A stretch of DNA of 32,490 nucleotides from Nitrospirota bacterium (lineage in GTDB: Bacteria > Nitrospirota > Thermodesulfovibrionia > Thermodesulfovibrionales > Dissulfurispiraceae), in assembly GCA_016936655.1 (NCBI GenBank), contig JAFGXL010000023.1:1-32490 (forward strand), in the 5' to 3' direction. The notes below the pieces were generated by a model, which ran no database searches, had not been told where the DNA came from, and saw nothing but the letters and a program-made list of their open reading frames with translations. A program made the translations under genes and the position numbers. This document shows, one piece after another, positions 17,368 through 26,045 of this stretch (within the stretch, counting starts at the first letter, position 1; every line of letters begins with the position of its first letter).

Positions 17368-18132
17368 TCAAAATATTGACCTCTGCAGCACTCTCCTTAA
17401 AAAGGTCTTTGTTCTTTCGGTCTGTGGTGATGTAAATATCTGTTCAGGGCTGCCGGATTCTACAATATCCCCATTTTCGATCACGATCACCTTGTCTGCC
17501 ATTTCTCTGGCAAAGTGCATCTCATGAGTTGCTATCAAAGTTGTCATACCCTCAGACACCAGATCCTTGATTACACTTAAAACCTCTCCAACCATCTCAG
17601 GATCCAGAGCTGATGTTGGCTCATCAAACAGCATTATCTCAGGCTTCATGGCGAGTGCCCTTGCAATCGCCACCCTCTGCTGCTGCCCTCCGGACAGCTG
17701 CCCTGGATAACTGTCCGCCTTGCCTGACATATTGATGCGTTCGAGCAGCCTGCGCGCTCGCTCATGCGCTTCATCAGGAGAAAGCCCCAACACATGCACA
17801 GGCGCCTCTATTATATTCTCTATGGCTGTCATGTGCGGAAATAGATTAAACTGCTGAAAGACCATTCCAGCCTTGAGCCTTACCTGCCTTATAGACTCCT
17901 TTTCTTCAGCGCTGAGCCCTTTTGACGGTATTGAGTGAAGAGAGATGCCGCAGACATCAATTTCTCCGCTATCAAATGTCTCGAGCCCGTTTATGCACCT
18001 AAGAAGAGTACTCTTTCCGCCTCCGGAAGGACCGATCAGCACCAGAGACTCGCCCTTTTTAACATCTAGATTGATGTCCTTAAAAAGCTGATGGCTACCG
18101 TATGATTTTCTCAACTCTCTTATATGTATCAT
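17368..18132 (-). CDS. glnQ: Polar amino acid ABC transporter ATPase
   Basis: 254-aa ATPase of the GlnQ/HisP type, energising uptake through the fused binding-protein/permease encoded just before it. All motifs are present: Walker [11 protein letters not shown]-loop [16 protein letters not shown], signature [15 protein letters not shown], Walker [14 protein letters not shown] and the switch His in IATHEM. Its ATG overlaps the preceding stop (ATGA), showing coupled translation. Gln is only the nearest family name, and the true amino acid is not defined. Confidence 0.92.
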   Translation of the reverse strand: MIHIRELRKSYGSHQLFKDINLDVKKGESLVLIGPSGGGKSTLLRCINGLETFDSGEIDVCGISLHSIPSKGLSAEEKESIRQVRLKAGMVFQQFNLFPHMTAIENIIEAPVHVLGLSPDEAHERARRLLERINMSGKADSYPGQLSGGQQQRVAIARALAMKPEIMLFDEPTSALDPEMVGEVLSVIKDLVSEGMTTLIATHEMHFAREMADKVIVIENGDIVESGSPEQIFTSPQTERTKTFLRRVLQRSIF

Positions 18133-19625
18133 TTATGCCCCTTGAGCCTCTGCTCAAGCCTGGATGCAAGAAGAGAGAGAGGATAGCTCATGCCGAAATA
18201 GAGCAAAGCGACTATGATTCCCAGCTCAAAAAATCTGAGAGTTGATGCAGCCAGTATGCTGTATGTCTTTGCAAGTTCAACCATCGCAATTATAGAGACT
18301 AGAGATGAGTCTTTAAACAGCGCTATAAAGTCATTTGTTATCGCAGGAAGAGATACCCTTAGAGCCTGCGGCAGAAGTATTCTCCTTATAGCTACATTAC
18401 TGCTCATCCCCAGAGACAGCGCTGCCTCCATCTGCCCCCTCGGCACTGAATTGATCCCTGCCCTGTAGACCTCTGCCTCATAAGCAGCATAATTCATTCC
18501 AAGCCCGATGAATGCCGCAGCAAGCGGGCTGAGAGAAATGCCTATGTTTGGCAGCCCGTAATAAAGTATAAACAGCTGAATGAGAAGAGGCGTGCCTCTG
18601 TAAAATTCAATGTAGGCTGAAGCCGTTATTCGAGCTGGCGCCTGTCCGTACAGCTTCATAAGAGCGAGACATAGCCCAAGAATTACAGCAAAAAACATTG
18701 ACACAACAGATATCATCACGGTAACGGCAGCGCCCTTCAGTAATGTGGGTACAAAAGTATAGAGCGGAGCCTGTCTAGACTCTTTCAGGCCTGCTGCAAC
18801 TGATGATTTTTCCTCTATGGTTCTCAGCAGATCTGCCTGGTCGCTGTTCCACATATCCCACTTCTTGTAAATCCTAGCGAGGTCGCCCTCGTTATAAAGT
18901 TTAAGAAGAATCCTGTCGAGCTCCTTTTTAAGCTCAATATTCTCCTTTCTGACAGCTATGCCATAGTACCCTCTGCCTATCGGATCTCCAACAAACTTCA
19001 GCTTGTCATTAGGCTTTGCGTAGTATGCTGCAATAGGCAGATCAAGGAGTACTCCATCTATTCTGCCGAGTGCGAGATCTTCATAAGGCTCTACCTGGCC
19101 GGGGTAGATCTTCACGATTATTCCGGTCTCTTTTTCAAGTATGGTTTGCGCTGCAGTACCGGAGAGTGTGCCTGCCTTTTTGCCCTTCAGATCCAGTAGG
19201 TTATTTATTGTGCTGTCATCTGCACGAACAACAAGCTGTTCTGAATAAATGTAGTATGGAGCAGAGAAAATTATCCTGGATTCACGCTGTTCTGTTATTT
19301 CTATGCCATTCATGGCTATATCTGTGTCCCCGCGTTCAAGAGCAGGTATCAGACTATCCCATGCATTCTGGACATGCCTCGCCTTAACACCCAGCTCTAC
19401 TGCTATGGCTTCGGCAAGGTCAACCTCAAATCCGATTTTTCTTGAAGGTTTTTCAGGATCAGGGAATATATATGGAGCCCCGCCCTCGGCATCCGCTCCC
19501 CAGAGAATATAGCCTCGCTCTTTTATCAGCGAAAGCGCATCAGTATGAGGTCTGTCCTGAGAAACAAAATAAAGGACAGACCCCATAACTGCAACCAACA
19601 AAAGAGCGCTGATTTTCTTCTTCAT
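18129..19625 (-). CDS. Fused substrate-binding protein and permease of an amino acid ABC importer
   Basis: 498-aa fusion. An N-terminal hydrophobic anchor (residues ~5-20) is followed by a periplasmic SBP_bac_3 domain (~30-265, with [11 protein letters not shown] and the [11 protein letters not shown] segment). A HisM/GlnP permease domain fills ~285-498, with several membrane helices and the coupling motif [24 protein letters not shown]. Such fusions are known from GlnPQ of lactic acid bacteria. The ATPase overlaps its end by four bases. It is the first gene of a four-gene unit ending with the radical SAM enzyme and peptide. A TTGACC hexamer at 19671-19666 could be its -35 but a matching -10 is poor. 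The ligand is unknown. Confidence 0.92.
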   Translation of the reverse strand: MKKKISALLLVAVMGSVLYFVSQDRPHTDALSLIKERGYILWGADAEGGAPYIFPDPEKPSRKIGFEVDLAEAIAVELGVKARHVQNAWDSLIPALERGDTDIAMNGIEITEQRESRIIFSAPYYIYSEQLVVRADDSTINNLLDLKGKKAGTLSGTAAQTILEKETGIIVKIYPGQVEPYEDLALGRIDGVLLDLPIAAYYAKPNDKLKFVGDPIGRGYYGIAVRKENIELKKELDRILLKLYNEGDLARIYKKWDMWNSDQADLLRTIEEKSSVAAGLKESRQAPLYTFVPTLLKGAAVTVMISVVSMFFAVILGLCLALMKLYGQAPARITASAYIEFYRGTPLLIQLFILYYGLPNIGISLSPLAAAFIGLGMNYAAYEAEVYRAGINSVPRGQMEAALSLGMSSNVAIRRILLPQALRVSLPAITNDFIALFKDSSLVSIIAMVELAKTYSILAASTLRFFELGIIVALLYFGMSYPLSLLASRLEQRLKGHK

Positions 19626-19760
19626 ATTTTGCCTGACGTTTAAACTAAAGCATACCGCCCCCGTCGGTCAAGGTTTACTTAAATTAACAGGATATATATA
19701 ATTTCAGCTGCTGTTGTATAATTCTGGGTTAGGGCTTGAAACATTTCATGAGGATCCAAA

Positions 19761-22319
19761 TTGTCTGAACTAACACCACTGATGAAACAGTACTACTCAA
19801 TCAAGGACAGCCACAGGGACTGCATTGTCCTGTTCAGGCTCGGCGACTTCTATGAGATGTTCGGTGAAGACGCAAAAGTTGCATCAGCTATCTTGCAGAT
19901 CACACTAACAAGCCGCGACAAAAGCAGAGATGAGCCTATGCCTATGTGCGGAGTGCCCTACTTTTCTGTTGATGCCTACATCACAAAGCTTATAAAAGCG
20001 GGGCACAAGGTCGCGATCTGCGAACAGATCGAAGACACAAAAAACGCAAAAGGCATAGTGCAGCGTGATGTTGTAAAAATAATCACACCCGGCACACACA
20101 CTCCTGAGGAGCCTAAAGAAAACTATTATATAATGAGCATCTTCCCGGACCGTTCAGGCTGCGGCATAACTGTTGCGGACATCTCTACCGGAGAGTTTAT
20201 GGTATATGAGACCCAGATGCATATTGCTGATGAGGCAGGCAGATTCTGCCCCAGAGAAATACTATGTCCGATGAGCCTTAAAGACAATATCCACTACAGA
20301 GAGTCTCTTGAAGGCTATTTTATCACTTACGCAGATGACTGGGACTTTGACTATTCAGAGGCATACAAGACCGTGCTTAAGCACTTTAGGGTTGCATCTC
20401 TTGAAGGTTTTGGCTGCCAGGACATGCAAAGCGCCACATCCTCGGCAGGTGCGCTCCTGAAATATCTGGATGAAACACAAAAAGTACTAACTTTCAAAAA
20501 AATCGATGTTATGCGCAGCTCGGCCTATATGTTTCTCGATGCAACAACACGCAAAAATCTTGAGCTGATAAACAATCTTGCCGATGGCTCTGACAGCGGC
20601 ACTCTGCTGAGCGTTCTTGATGAAACCATAACACCTATGGGCGGCAGATTTATACGAAACGCAATATCGAGACCACTCCTTTGTGCTGAAGAAATAAACA
20701 AAAGACTTGATTCTGTCGAATACCTTATGGACGACTATGTTCTGCATGAAGAGATAAAATCTTCACTGAGAAAGATGCATGACATGGAGCGTCTCGCTTC
20801 AAAACTGATTGCCGGAACCGCAAACCCAAGAGATCTCATAAGCCTTAAGAATTCAGCAGAATATCTGCCTAAACTTAAAAAGGCATGCCTCTCTTCGGAG
20901 GATGCGCTAATTAAAGAGCAGGCATCATCAATAAAAGATTTCTCTGAGATGACAGAGCTTATATCAGCTTGTATAGATGAAAATCCTCCTATGAATCCTA
21001 AAGACTCAGGGGTCATAAAAAAGGGATACAGCGCTAATGTTGACGAATTAAGAAGCATATCTACCAGCGGGAAAGACTTTATAGCAAAACTCGAAGCAAA
21101 AGAGAAGGAGCGCACAGGCATATCCTCGCTCAAAGTCGGGTTTAACAAAGTCTTTGGGTACTACATAGAGATAACCAAAACAAATCAGCATCTCGCTCCA
21201 GATTACTATATTAGAAAGCAGACACTAGCAAACTGCGAAAGATTCATAACTCCTGAGCTGAAAGAGTACGAAAGCAAAGTGCTCGGAGCTGAAGACAGGC
21301 TCAAAGAGCTCGAAAATGAGATATACAATAAGATTGTAGCAAGCCTGCAGAAGCACGGGCCTGACATTCTTCAGGCCGCTTTATCAGCAGCTATACTAGA
21401 TTTTCTCTCGTCTTTGTCCACAACAGCAAAAAGATACGACTACTGCAGACCGCAGATAAGCAGCTCTGATCTTGTAACCATAACTGACGGACGGCATCCT
21501 GTTGTAGAACGCATACTTCAGCAGTCAAATGGATCTGAATCAAAGTTCATTCCAAACAGCGCACTTATGGACTCTTCTGAAAACAGCCTGCTGATGATAA
21601 CGGGTCCGAACATGGCTGGAAAATCCACATTCATGCGGCAGACAGCCCTTATAGTTCTAATGGCGCAGATGGGCTCTTTTGTGCCAGCTGCCTCTGCTAA
21701 TATCGGGATTGCTGACAGGATATTCACCAGGATCGGAGCTTCAGATTATCTGGCCAAAGGCCAGAGCACATTCATGGTAGAAATGATAGAAACAGCAAAC
21801 ATACTGAACAACGCTACTAACAGAAGCCTTATACTTCTTGATGAAGTAGGCAGGGGAACAAGCACTTTTGACGGGATAAGCATAGCATGGGCTGTGGCCG
21901 AGTATATCGTCAAAAAGATAAAGGCGCGCACACTATTTGCCACTCACTATCACGAACTCACAGACCTAGCTTTAACAATAGACGGCATTAAAAATTATAA
22001 TGTTGTAGTTAAAGAATGGGGAGATGAGATAATATTTCTCCGCAAGATCGAAAAAGGACCTGCTGACAAGAGCTACGGCATCCAGGTAGCAAGACTCGCC
22101 GGCCTTGCAGATGAGGTTATCATAAAAGCTAAAGAGGTCTTGAGCGAGCTCGAAAAAAGGGAGTCTGAAACATTCAGGCACAAGCCTAACCAGATGGATC
22201 TATTCTGCCAAGGCGATCCGCTTAAGGCAGAGATTATGAAGCTAGACCTGCAGTCTCTAACTCCTCAGAAGGCTGTCAAACTACTCCAGAATCTAAAATC
22301 AATGGCACAAGGAAGTTGA
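19761..22319 (+). CDS. mutS: DNA mismatch repair protein MutS
   Basis: 852-aa mismatch-recognition ATPase of normal MutS1 length. The N-terminal domain carries the mismatch-probing Phe-x-Glu (F30-Y31-E32 in GDFYEMF). The connector, lever and clamp regions follow, then the ATPase domain with Walker A GPNMAGKST (around residue 615), Walker B LILLDEVGRGTSTFDG (around 690) and the ATHYHEL segment. It starts at TTG, supported by GAGGA six bases upstream and by the missing alternative ATG before the conserved LMKQYY. TATAAT at 19717-19722 may be its -10 box. mutL is not in the window. Confidence 0.97.
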   Translation: MSELTPLMKQYYSIKDSHRDCIVLFRLGDFYEMFGEDAKVASAILQITLTSRDKSRDEPMPMCGVPYFSVDAYITKLIKAGHKVAICEQIEDTKNAKGIVQRDVVKIITPGTHTPEEPKENYYIMSIFPDRSGCGITVADISTGEFMVYETQMHIADEAGRFCPREILCPMSLKDNIHYRESLEGYFITYADDWDFDYSEAYKTVLKHFRVASLEGFGCQDMQSATSSAGALLKYLDETQKVLTFKKIDVMRSSAYMFLDATTRKNLELINNLADGSDSGTLLSVLDETITPMGGRFIRNAISRPLLCAEEINKRLDSVEYLMDDYVLHEEIKSSLRKMHDMERLASKLIAGTANPRDLISLKNSAEYLPKLKKACLSSEDALIKEQASSIKDFSEMTELISACIDENPPMNPKDSGVIKKGYSANVDELRSISTSGKDFIAKLEAKEKERTGISSLKVGFNKVFGYYIEITKTNQHLAPDYYIRKQTLANCERFITPELKEYESKVLGAEDRLKELENEIYNKIVASLQKHGPDILQAALSAAILDFLSSLSTTAKRYDYCRPQISSSDLVTITDGRHPVVERILQQSNGSESKFIPNSALMDSSENSLLMITGPNMAGKSTFMRQTALIVLMAQMGSFVPAASANIGIADRIFTRIGASDYLAKGQSTFMVEMIETANILNNATNRSLILLDEVGRGTSTFDGISIAWAVAEYIVKKIKARTLFATHYHELTDLALTIDGIKNYNVVVKEWGDEIIFLRKIEKGPADKSYGIQVARLAGLADEVIIKAKEVLSELEKRESETFRHKPNQMDLFCQGDPLKAEIMKLDLQSLTPQKAVKLLQNLKSMAQGS

Positions 22320-22324
22320 AAGAT

Positions 22325-22915
22325 ATGGTTACGGCAGGATTGACAGGAAGCTTCGGAATGGGCAAAAGCACTGTCTCAAAAATGTTCGCACAGCTAGGTG
22401 CAAAAATAATCAACACAGACTCTATAGTGAACAATCTGCTCACAGATCCGGATATTATAAAAAAGGTTGAGGATACATTCGGTCCTGAGTCTGTAACAGA
22501 TGGAGTAGTCAACAAAAAAGAGCTCTCAGAAGCTGTATTCAAGTTTCCGCACCTCAGGATATCGCTTGAGAACATCCTGCATCCTCCTGTTTTTGCGCGT
22601 GTTGAAGAAGAGAAGAAGCAGATCAGCAAGTCTGATCCATCAGCAGTAGTTATTATAGAGGCTCCGGTCATTTTCGAGCGCGGATACCAGAACAGGTTCG
22701 ATGTAATTATAACCGTATTTACAACAGAAGATATTGCAGTCAAGAGACTGGGTATTAAAGGCATATCAGAACAGGATGCAAGAAGCAGGTTTGCGAGTCA
22801 AATGCCTGTTAAAGGCAAGATCTCAAAGTCAGACTTCAGCATAGACAACAGCAGCAGTATTGATGTGACAGAAAAGCAGGTAGAAGAGATATATTGCAGA
22901 CTGCTCTCGTTATGA
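22325..22915 (+). CDS. coaE: Dephospho-CoA kinase
   Basis: 196-aa cytosolic kinase for the last step of coenzyme A synthesis. It begins MVTAGLTGSFGMGKSTVSKMF with the P-loop, followed by the INTDSI segment that corresponds to the acceptor Asp region, and LRISLENILHPPVF of the CoA-binding helices. The ATG at 22325 is preferred because GGAAG lies nine bases upstream. A TTG at 22316 in the same frame sits directly on that site and overlaps the mutS stop. It follows mutS immediately and is probably cotranscribed. Confidence 0.92.
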   Translation: MVTAGLTGSFGMGKSTVSKMFAQLGAKIINTDSIVNNLLTDPDIIKKVEDTFGPESVTDGVVNKKELSEAVFKFPHLRISLENILHPPVFARVEEEKKQISKSDPSAVVIIEAPVIFERGYQNRFDVIITVFTTEDIAVKRLGIKGISEQDARSRFASQMPVKGKISKSDFSIDNSSSIDVTEKQVEEIYCRLLSL

Positions 22916-22936
22916 GTCTCAATAAAAAAGAAAGAA

Positions 22937-23914
22937 ATGAAGATATTTAATTATATTCCCGCAAGAGGAACCTTCAAAAATCCTGTAGTAACCATCGGAA
23001 ACTTCGATGGTGCTCATGCCGGACATCAGAAAATTTTCAGTGAGGTTGTAAAAAAAGCAGAAGAGACCAGCGGCACACCTATTGTCATTACATTCTGCCC
23101 CCACCCGGTCACCGTACTGTTCCCGGAAAAAAATCTGAAGCTGATATCATCTTTTAAGGTGAAGTGCTGCATAGCAGAGCGGATCGGAATAAAGGCTCTT
23201 GTATGCATACCTTTTGACACAAGATTCGCGAATATAGATTCTGAGACATTCATAAGCGAGATACTCGCAGATAAAATCGGCGCAAAATGGGTAATTGTTG
23301 GCAACAACTGCTCTTTTGGAAGATCAAAAAAAGGAAGCCCTGACCTGCTGCGCAGAAGGGGAAAAAAGTTCGGCTTTAATCTAAAGGTTGTCAGATATGC
23401 TACAGCGCTCGGCAAAAGAGTGAGCAGCACCAGAGTGCGAAGTCTTGTTTCAAGAGGCGATGTCCACGAAGCAGCGCTCACACTCAAGAGAGCCTATCAT
23501 ATTGACGGATCAGTAGTTAAAGGCAAGGGCAGAGGAGCCAGAATACTCCGCACGCCAACAGCAAATATCAACACAGAGAACATGCTGATACCCAAAGAGG
23601 GGGTCTATGCTGCAAAGGTAACAATCGATCCTAAGCCTTGCGGACATTCTTCTAAAAAAGCTGCCCGCACATTCAATGCAGTTGCCAACATAGGCAGCAA
23701 CCCAACCTTTGGCAAAGGAGACATAACTTACGAAGTGCATCTGCTCGACTTCAACGGAGATCTCAGTGGCCACACCCTGCGTCTTCATTTCATAAAAAGG
23801 ATCAGGGATGAGAAGAAGTTCAAAAGCACTTCTGAACTCAGCATTCAGATTCAAAAAGACATAGAAAAGGCGAGAGCCATTCTAGCTAAAGCTGACACAC
23901 CCCTATATCTTTAA
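22937..23914 (+). CDS. ribF: Bifunctional riboflavin kinase/FAD synthetase
   Basis: 325-aa enzyme that phosphorylates riboflavin to FMN and adenylates FMN to FAD. The N-terminal nucleotidyltransferase domain has GNFDGAHAGH (residues 21-30) and ITFCPHP, with VSSTRVRSLVSRGD at its end. The C-terminal kinase domain has GRGARILRTPTANI and NIGSNPTFG followed by EVHLLDF. The length is usual. The ribosome-binding site is a GAAAG run. Its last 12 bases overlap the 3' end of priA on the opposite strand. Confidence 0.95.
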   Translation: MKIFNYIPARGTFKNPVVTIGNFDGAHAGHQKIFSEVVKKAEETSGTPIVITFCPHPVTVLFPEKNLKLISSFKVKCCIAERIGIKALVCIPFDTRFANIDSETFISEILADKIGAKWVIVGNNCSFGRSKKGSPDLLRRRGKKFGFNLKVVRYATALGKRVSSTRVRSLVSRGDVHEAALTLKRAYHIDGSVVKGKGRGARILRTPTANINTENMLIPKEGVYAAKVTIDPKPCGHSSKKAARTFNAVANIGSNPTFGKGDITYEVHLLDFNGDLSGHTLRLHFIKRIRDEKKFKSTSELSIQIQKDIEKARAILAKADTPLYL

Positions 23915-25873
23915 CGGATCAACATCCACTATATATTTAATCTTTATTGAATCCAGCCTTTTTATCGCACTCAATGCTGCCTTATGCAGCTTGACGCTGT
24001 CTCTGGACTTCACAAAAAATTGCAGCCTGCTGCCCTTGACTGATGACACCGCCACAGGCCCATAAAAAAGCAGGTCATTTTGCCTGCTGCAGCACTCTGC
24101 AGAAATCTCAGAAACCACCTGTTCAACAGACTTCGAATCTCCTGAATTATCTATGTTGAAAAGTATTATATTTGAGTATGGAGGATAGCCCAGAGATCTT
24201 CTGTCAGCAAGCTCGTCAACATAAAAGTTTCTGAAGTCATAGCTACTTGCAGAGCGGAGAAACTTCTGAGATTTCCTGTATGTCTGAATGAAAACAGAAC
24301 CTCCCTGCTTAACAAGTTCTGAACCGGCGATTATCTCCTGAAAAGCCCTCTCTCTGGCCCTGAAGTCCGGCCTGCCTATCATGGATTCTGCAGAAATAAA
24401 TACCAAAGCCTTTAATGATCCATTGTCAATCTTGCGCACAGCATGAGCTGTACCCACAGAAAATGAGATAACATCTCCCTGCTGTTCGTCTTCGCCGCTG
24501 CCTCTAAGCTTGTCAGCGCCTGAAGCAGTTTTCTGCAGCATTACAGCATCTGTGCCAAAAGCAGTATCGAGCTCTTCTTTAATCCGTTCAATGCCTGTGC
24601 CGGAAGGTTCGAGCTTAAACCCCATGCATGAAGGGCAGGATTCAGGTATTTCCTGCTCTGATCCGCACAACCGGCACCTTGCCTTTGTGCCAGACTTGTA
24701 AAAAATATACGGCACTCCGCACCTTAGGCAGCCTAATGTCTCACCGCACTCTTCACACCTTATAAGCGAATATCCTTTGCGGTTTATCATAAACAGCATG
24801 CTCTCTTTTGCCTTAAGCACATCTTTGGATTTTTTGAGCACCTCTTGTGCAAAGCATCCACTCTTTGAGGAGATTTTCACAACCTTTATCAAAGGTCTGC
24901 GCCTGCTGTCCGGAAATCTGAACCCTGAAATATCCTGACTGTTGCTGCCCAAAAAACTGTACTTGCCTAACGTGCAGTTATGCACAGACTCAAGAGATGG
25001 AGCTATTGATGTAAGAAGCACAGATGCTCTATGCATATAACCGCGCATAACAGCCACATCACGAGCATTGTATCTCATGCCTTCCTGTGCCTTGTATGAC
25101 GAACTATGCTCCTGTGAAGCAATTATTAAAGAAACCTCACGCATAGGCGCCAGAACAGCAGATCTTGTTCCAACAATAATATCTGCCTCTCCTTGAGATA
25201 TTCTTTTAACAGCTTCAGCCCGCTTTGCCGGGGTCAATCTGCTATGGAGCTCGCATACCCTGCTGCTATAAATATCCCTGAGGCATGCAGCAGTGCGTTC
25301 CATCATGTTGAACTCTGGGATCATAACTATAGCATTTTTTATGCTGTTGTCATGAGAAAATATATCCCTGATAAACCGCAGGTCATCAGAAGAGCTTTTA
25401 AGACAGGCTAAGGAGGCACTGTACCTATTTGACCTAATCTTCTGAAGAGCAGCAGAAAGCTTCTCTGCATAGCCCTCATCAGAGCAGTCAGACTGTGCAT
25501 AATCAGTCACAACTTTTTTCAGAGCAGATCCGGCTCTTGTTTTTTTGGATTGAGAAAAATATGCCTTTATAAAATCCTCGAAAAAACAGCTCTTCAAAGC
25601 CATTCCCTCAGGAGTCAGATAGTAGTCCGAAAGCCATCTGATCAACTTAAAATACTGCTTATCAGCAAAAGGTATGCAGCATTCAGAAAGGTCTTTTAAT
25701 CCAACAGAAAGCCCCTCAGGAGCGGTCTTCCTAACATCAGACACCACTCCATAAACTTTGCGCTTGCCGAGCTGTGCCTTTACAATAAAACCTTGAATAT
25801 CAAAGGGCATACCTTCAGGTATCCTATAGGTCAGAGCCGGCAGTTTGAGCGGGAAAAGGACATCTGCATACAT
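23903..25873 (-). CDS. priA: PriA-like replication restart protein with degenerate helicase motifs
   Basis: 656-aa protein matching PriA across its length. The 3'-end-binding N-terminal domain starts MYADVLFPLKLPALTYRIPEG. The zinc-binding domain has all eight Cys (373, 376, 382, 385, 400, 403, 413, 416) and the C-terminal domain is present. The ATPase motifs are gone. The GVTGSGKT loop is replaced by LACLKSSSDD near 155-164. DEEH reads SQEH at 253-256, GSATPALE reads TSIAPSLE, and GRAGR reads GSELV near 517-521. Surrounding segments such as DIIVGTRSAVLAP and SYKAQEGMRYNARDVAV are well kept. It is therefore probably a non-hydrolysing PriA that loads replication proteins by structure alone. 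Known precedent, from memory, is Deinococcus PriA. The start at 25873 fits homologues. An ATG at 25993 would add 40 hydrophobic residues and approach the clpC promoter. Confidence 0.88.
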   Translation of the reverse strand: MYADVLFPLKLPALTYRIPEGMPFDIQGFIVKAQLGKRKVYGVVSDVRKTAPEGLSVGLKDLSECCIPFADKQYFKLIRWLSDYYLTPEGMALKSCFFEDFIKAYFSQSKKTRAGSALKKVVTDYAQSDCSDEGYAEKLSAALQKIRSNRYSASLACLKSSSDDLRFIRDIFSHDNSIKNAIVMIPEFNMMERTAACLRDIYSSRVCELHSRLTPAKRAEAVKRISQGEADIIVGTRSAVLAPMREVSLIIASQEHSSSYKAQEGMRYNARDVAVMRGYMHRASVLLTSIAPSLESVHNCTLGKYSFLGSNSQDISGFRFPDSRRRPLIKVVKISSKSGCFAQEVLKKSKDVLKAKESMLFMINRKGYSLIRCEECGETLGCLRCGVPYIFYKSGTKARCRLCGSEQEIPESCPSCMGFKLEPSGTGIERIKEELDTAFGTDAVMLQKTASGADKLRGSGEDEQQGDVISFSVGTAHAVRKIDNGSLKALVFISAESMIGRPDFRARERAFQEIIAGSELVKQGGSVFIQTYRKSQKFLRSASSYDFRNFYVDELADRRSLGYPPYSNIILFNIDNSGDSKSVEQVVSEISAECCSRQNDLLFYGPVAVSSVKGSRLQFFVKSRDSVKLHKAALSAIKRLDSIKIKYIVDVDPLKI

Positions 25874-25986
25874 ACTAAAAAAGCATACAGGATAGCTGCT
25901 TAAAGATACAAGACAAAGAATATTTTTAATCTGCCGATAAATATATACAGAAACCGAGAATATCAAAAGCTGAAGAATTACTCGTG

Positions 25987-26016
25987 TTGACAAGGTTTCT
26001 CCAAACCAATTACAAT
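25987..26016 (+). promoter_or_regulatory. Sigma70-type promoter of clpC
   Basis: Perfect -35 TTGACA at 25987-25992, an 18-base spacer and -10 TACAAT at 26011-26016, about 30 bases before the clpC start. No inverted repeat of CIRCE type or CtsR-type direct repeat is apparent. Confidence 0.65.
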
Positions 26017-26045
26017 TTTTTTAGAGGGAAAACAAGGAGAAAAAG

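Noticed and set aside
17368-19625. The ABC genes as a bacteriocin exporter for the peptide
   Set aside because: The binding-protein domain, HisM/GlnP-type permease and GlnQ-type ATPase are those of an importer. There is no peptidase or exporter-type membrane domain.
22316-22324. TTG start for coaE overlapping the mutS stop
   Set aside because: The ribosome-binding site GGAAG ends directly at this TTG with no spacer. The ATG at 22325 has a nine-base spacer and fits the CoaE N-terminus.
25874-25993. 40-residue N-terminal extension of PriA
   Set aside because: It is hydrophobic and unlike PriA, and its start touches the clpC promoter. The conserved PriA N-terminus begins at the internal ATG at 25873.
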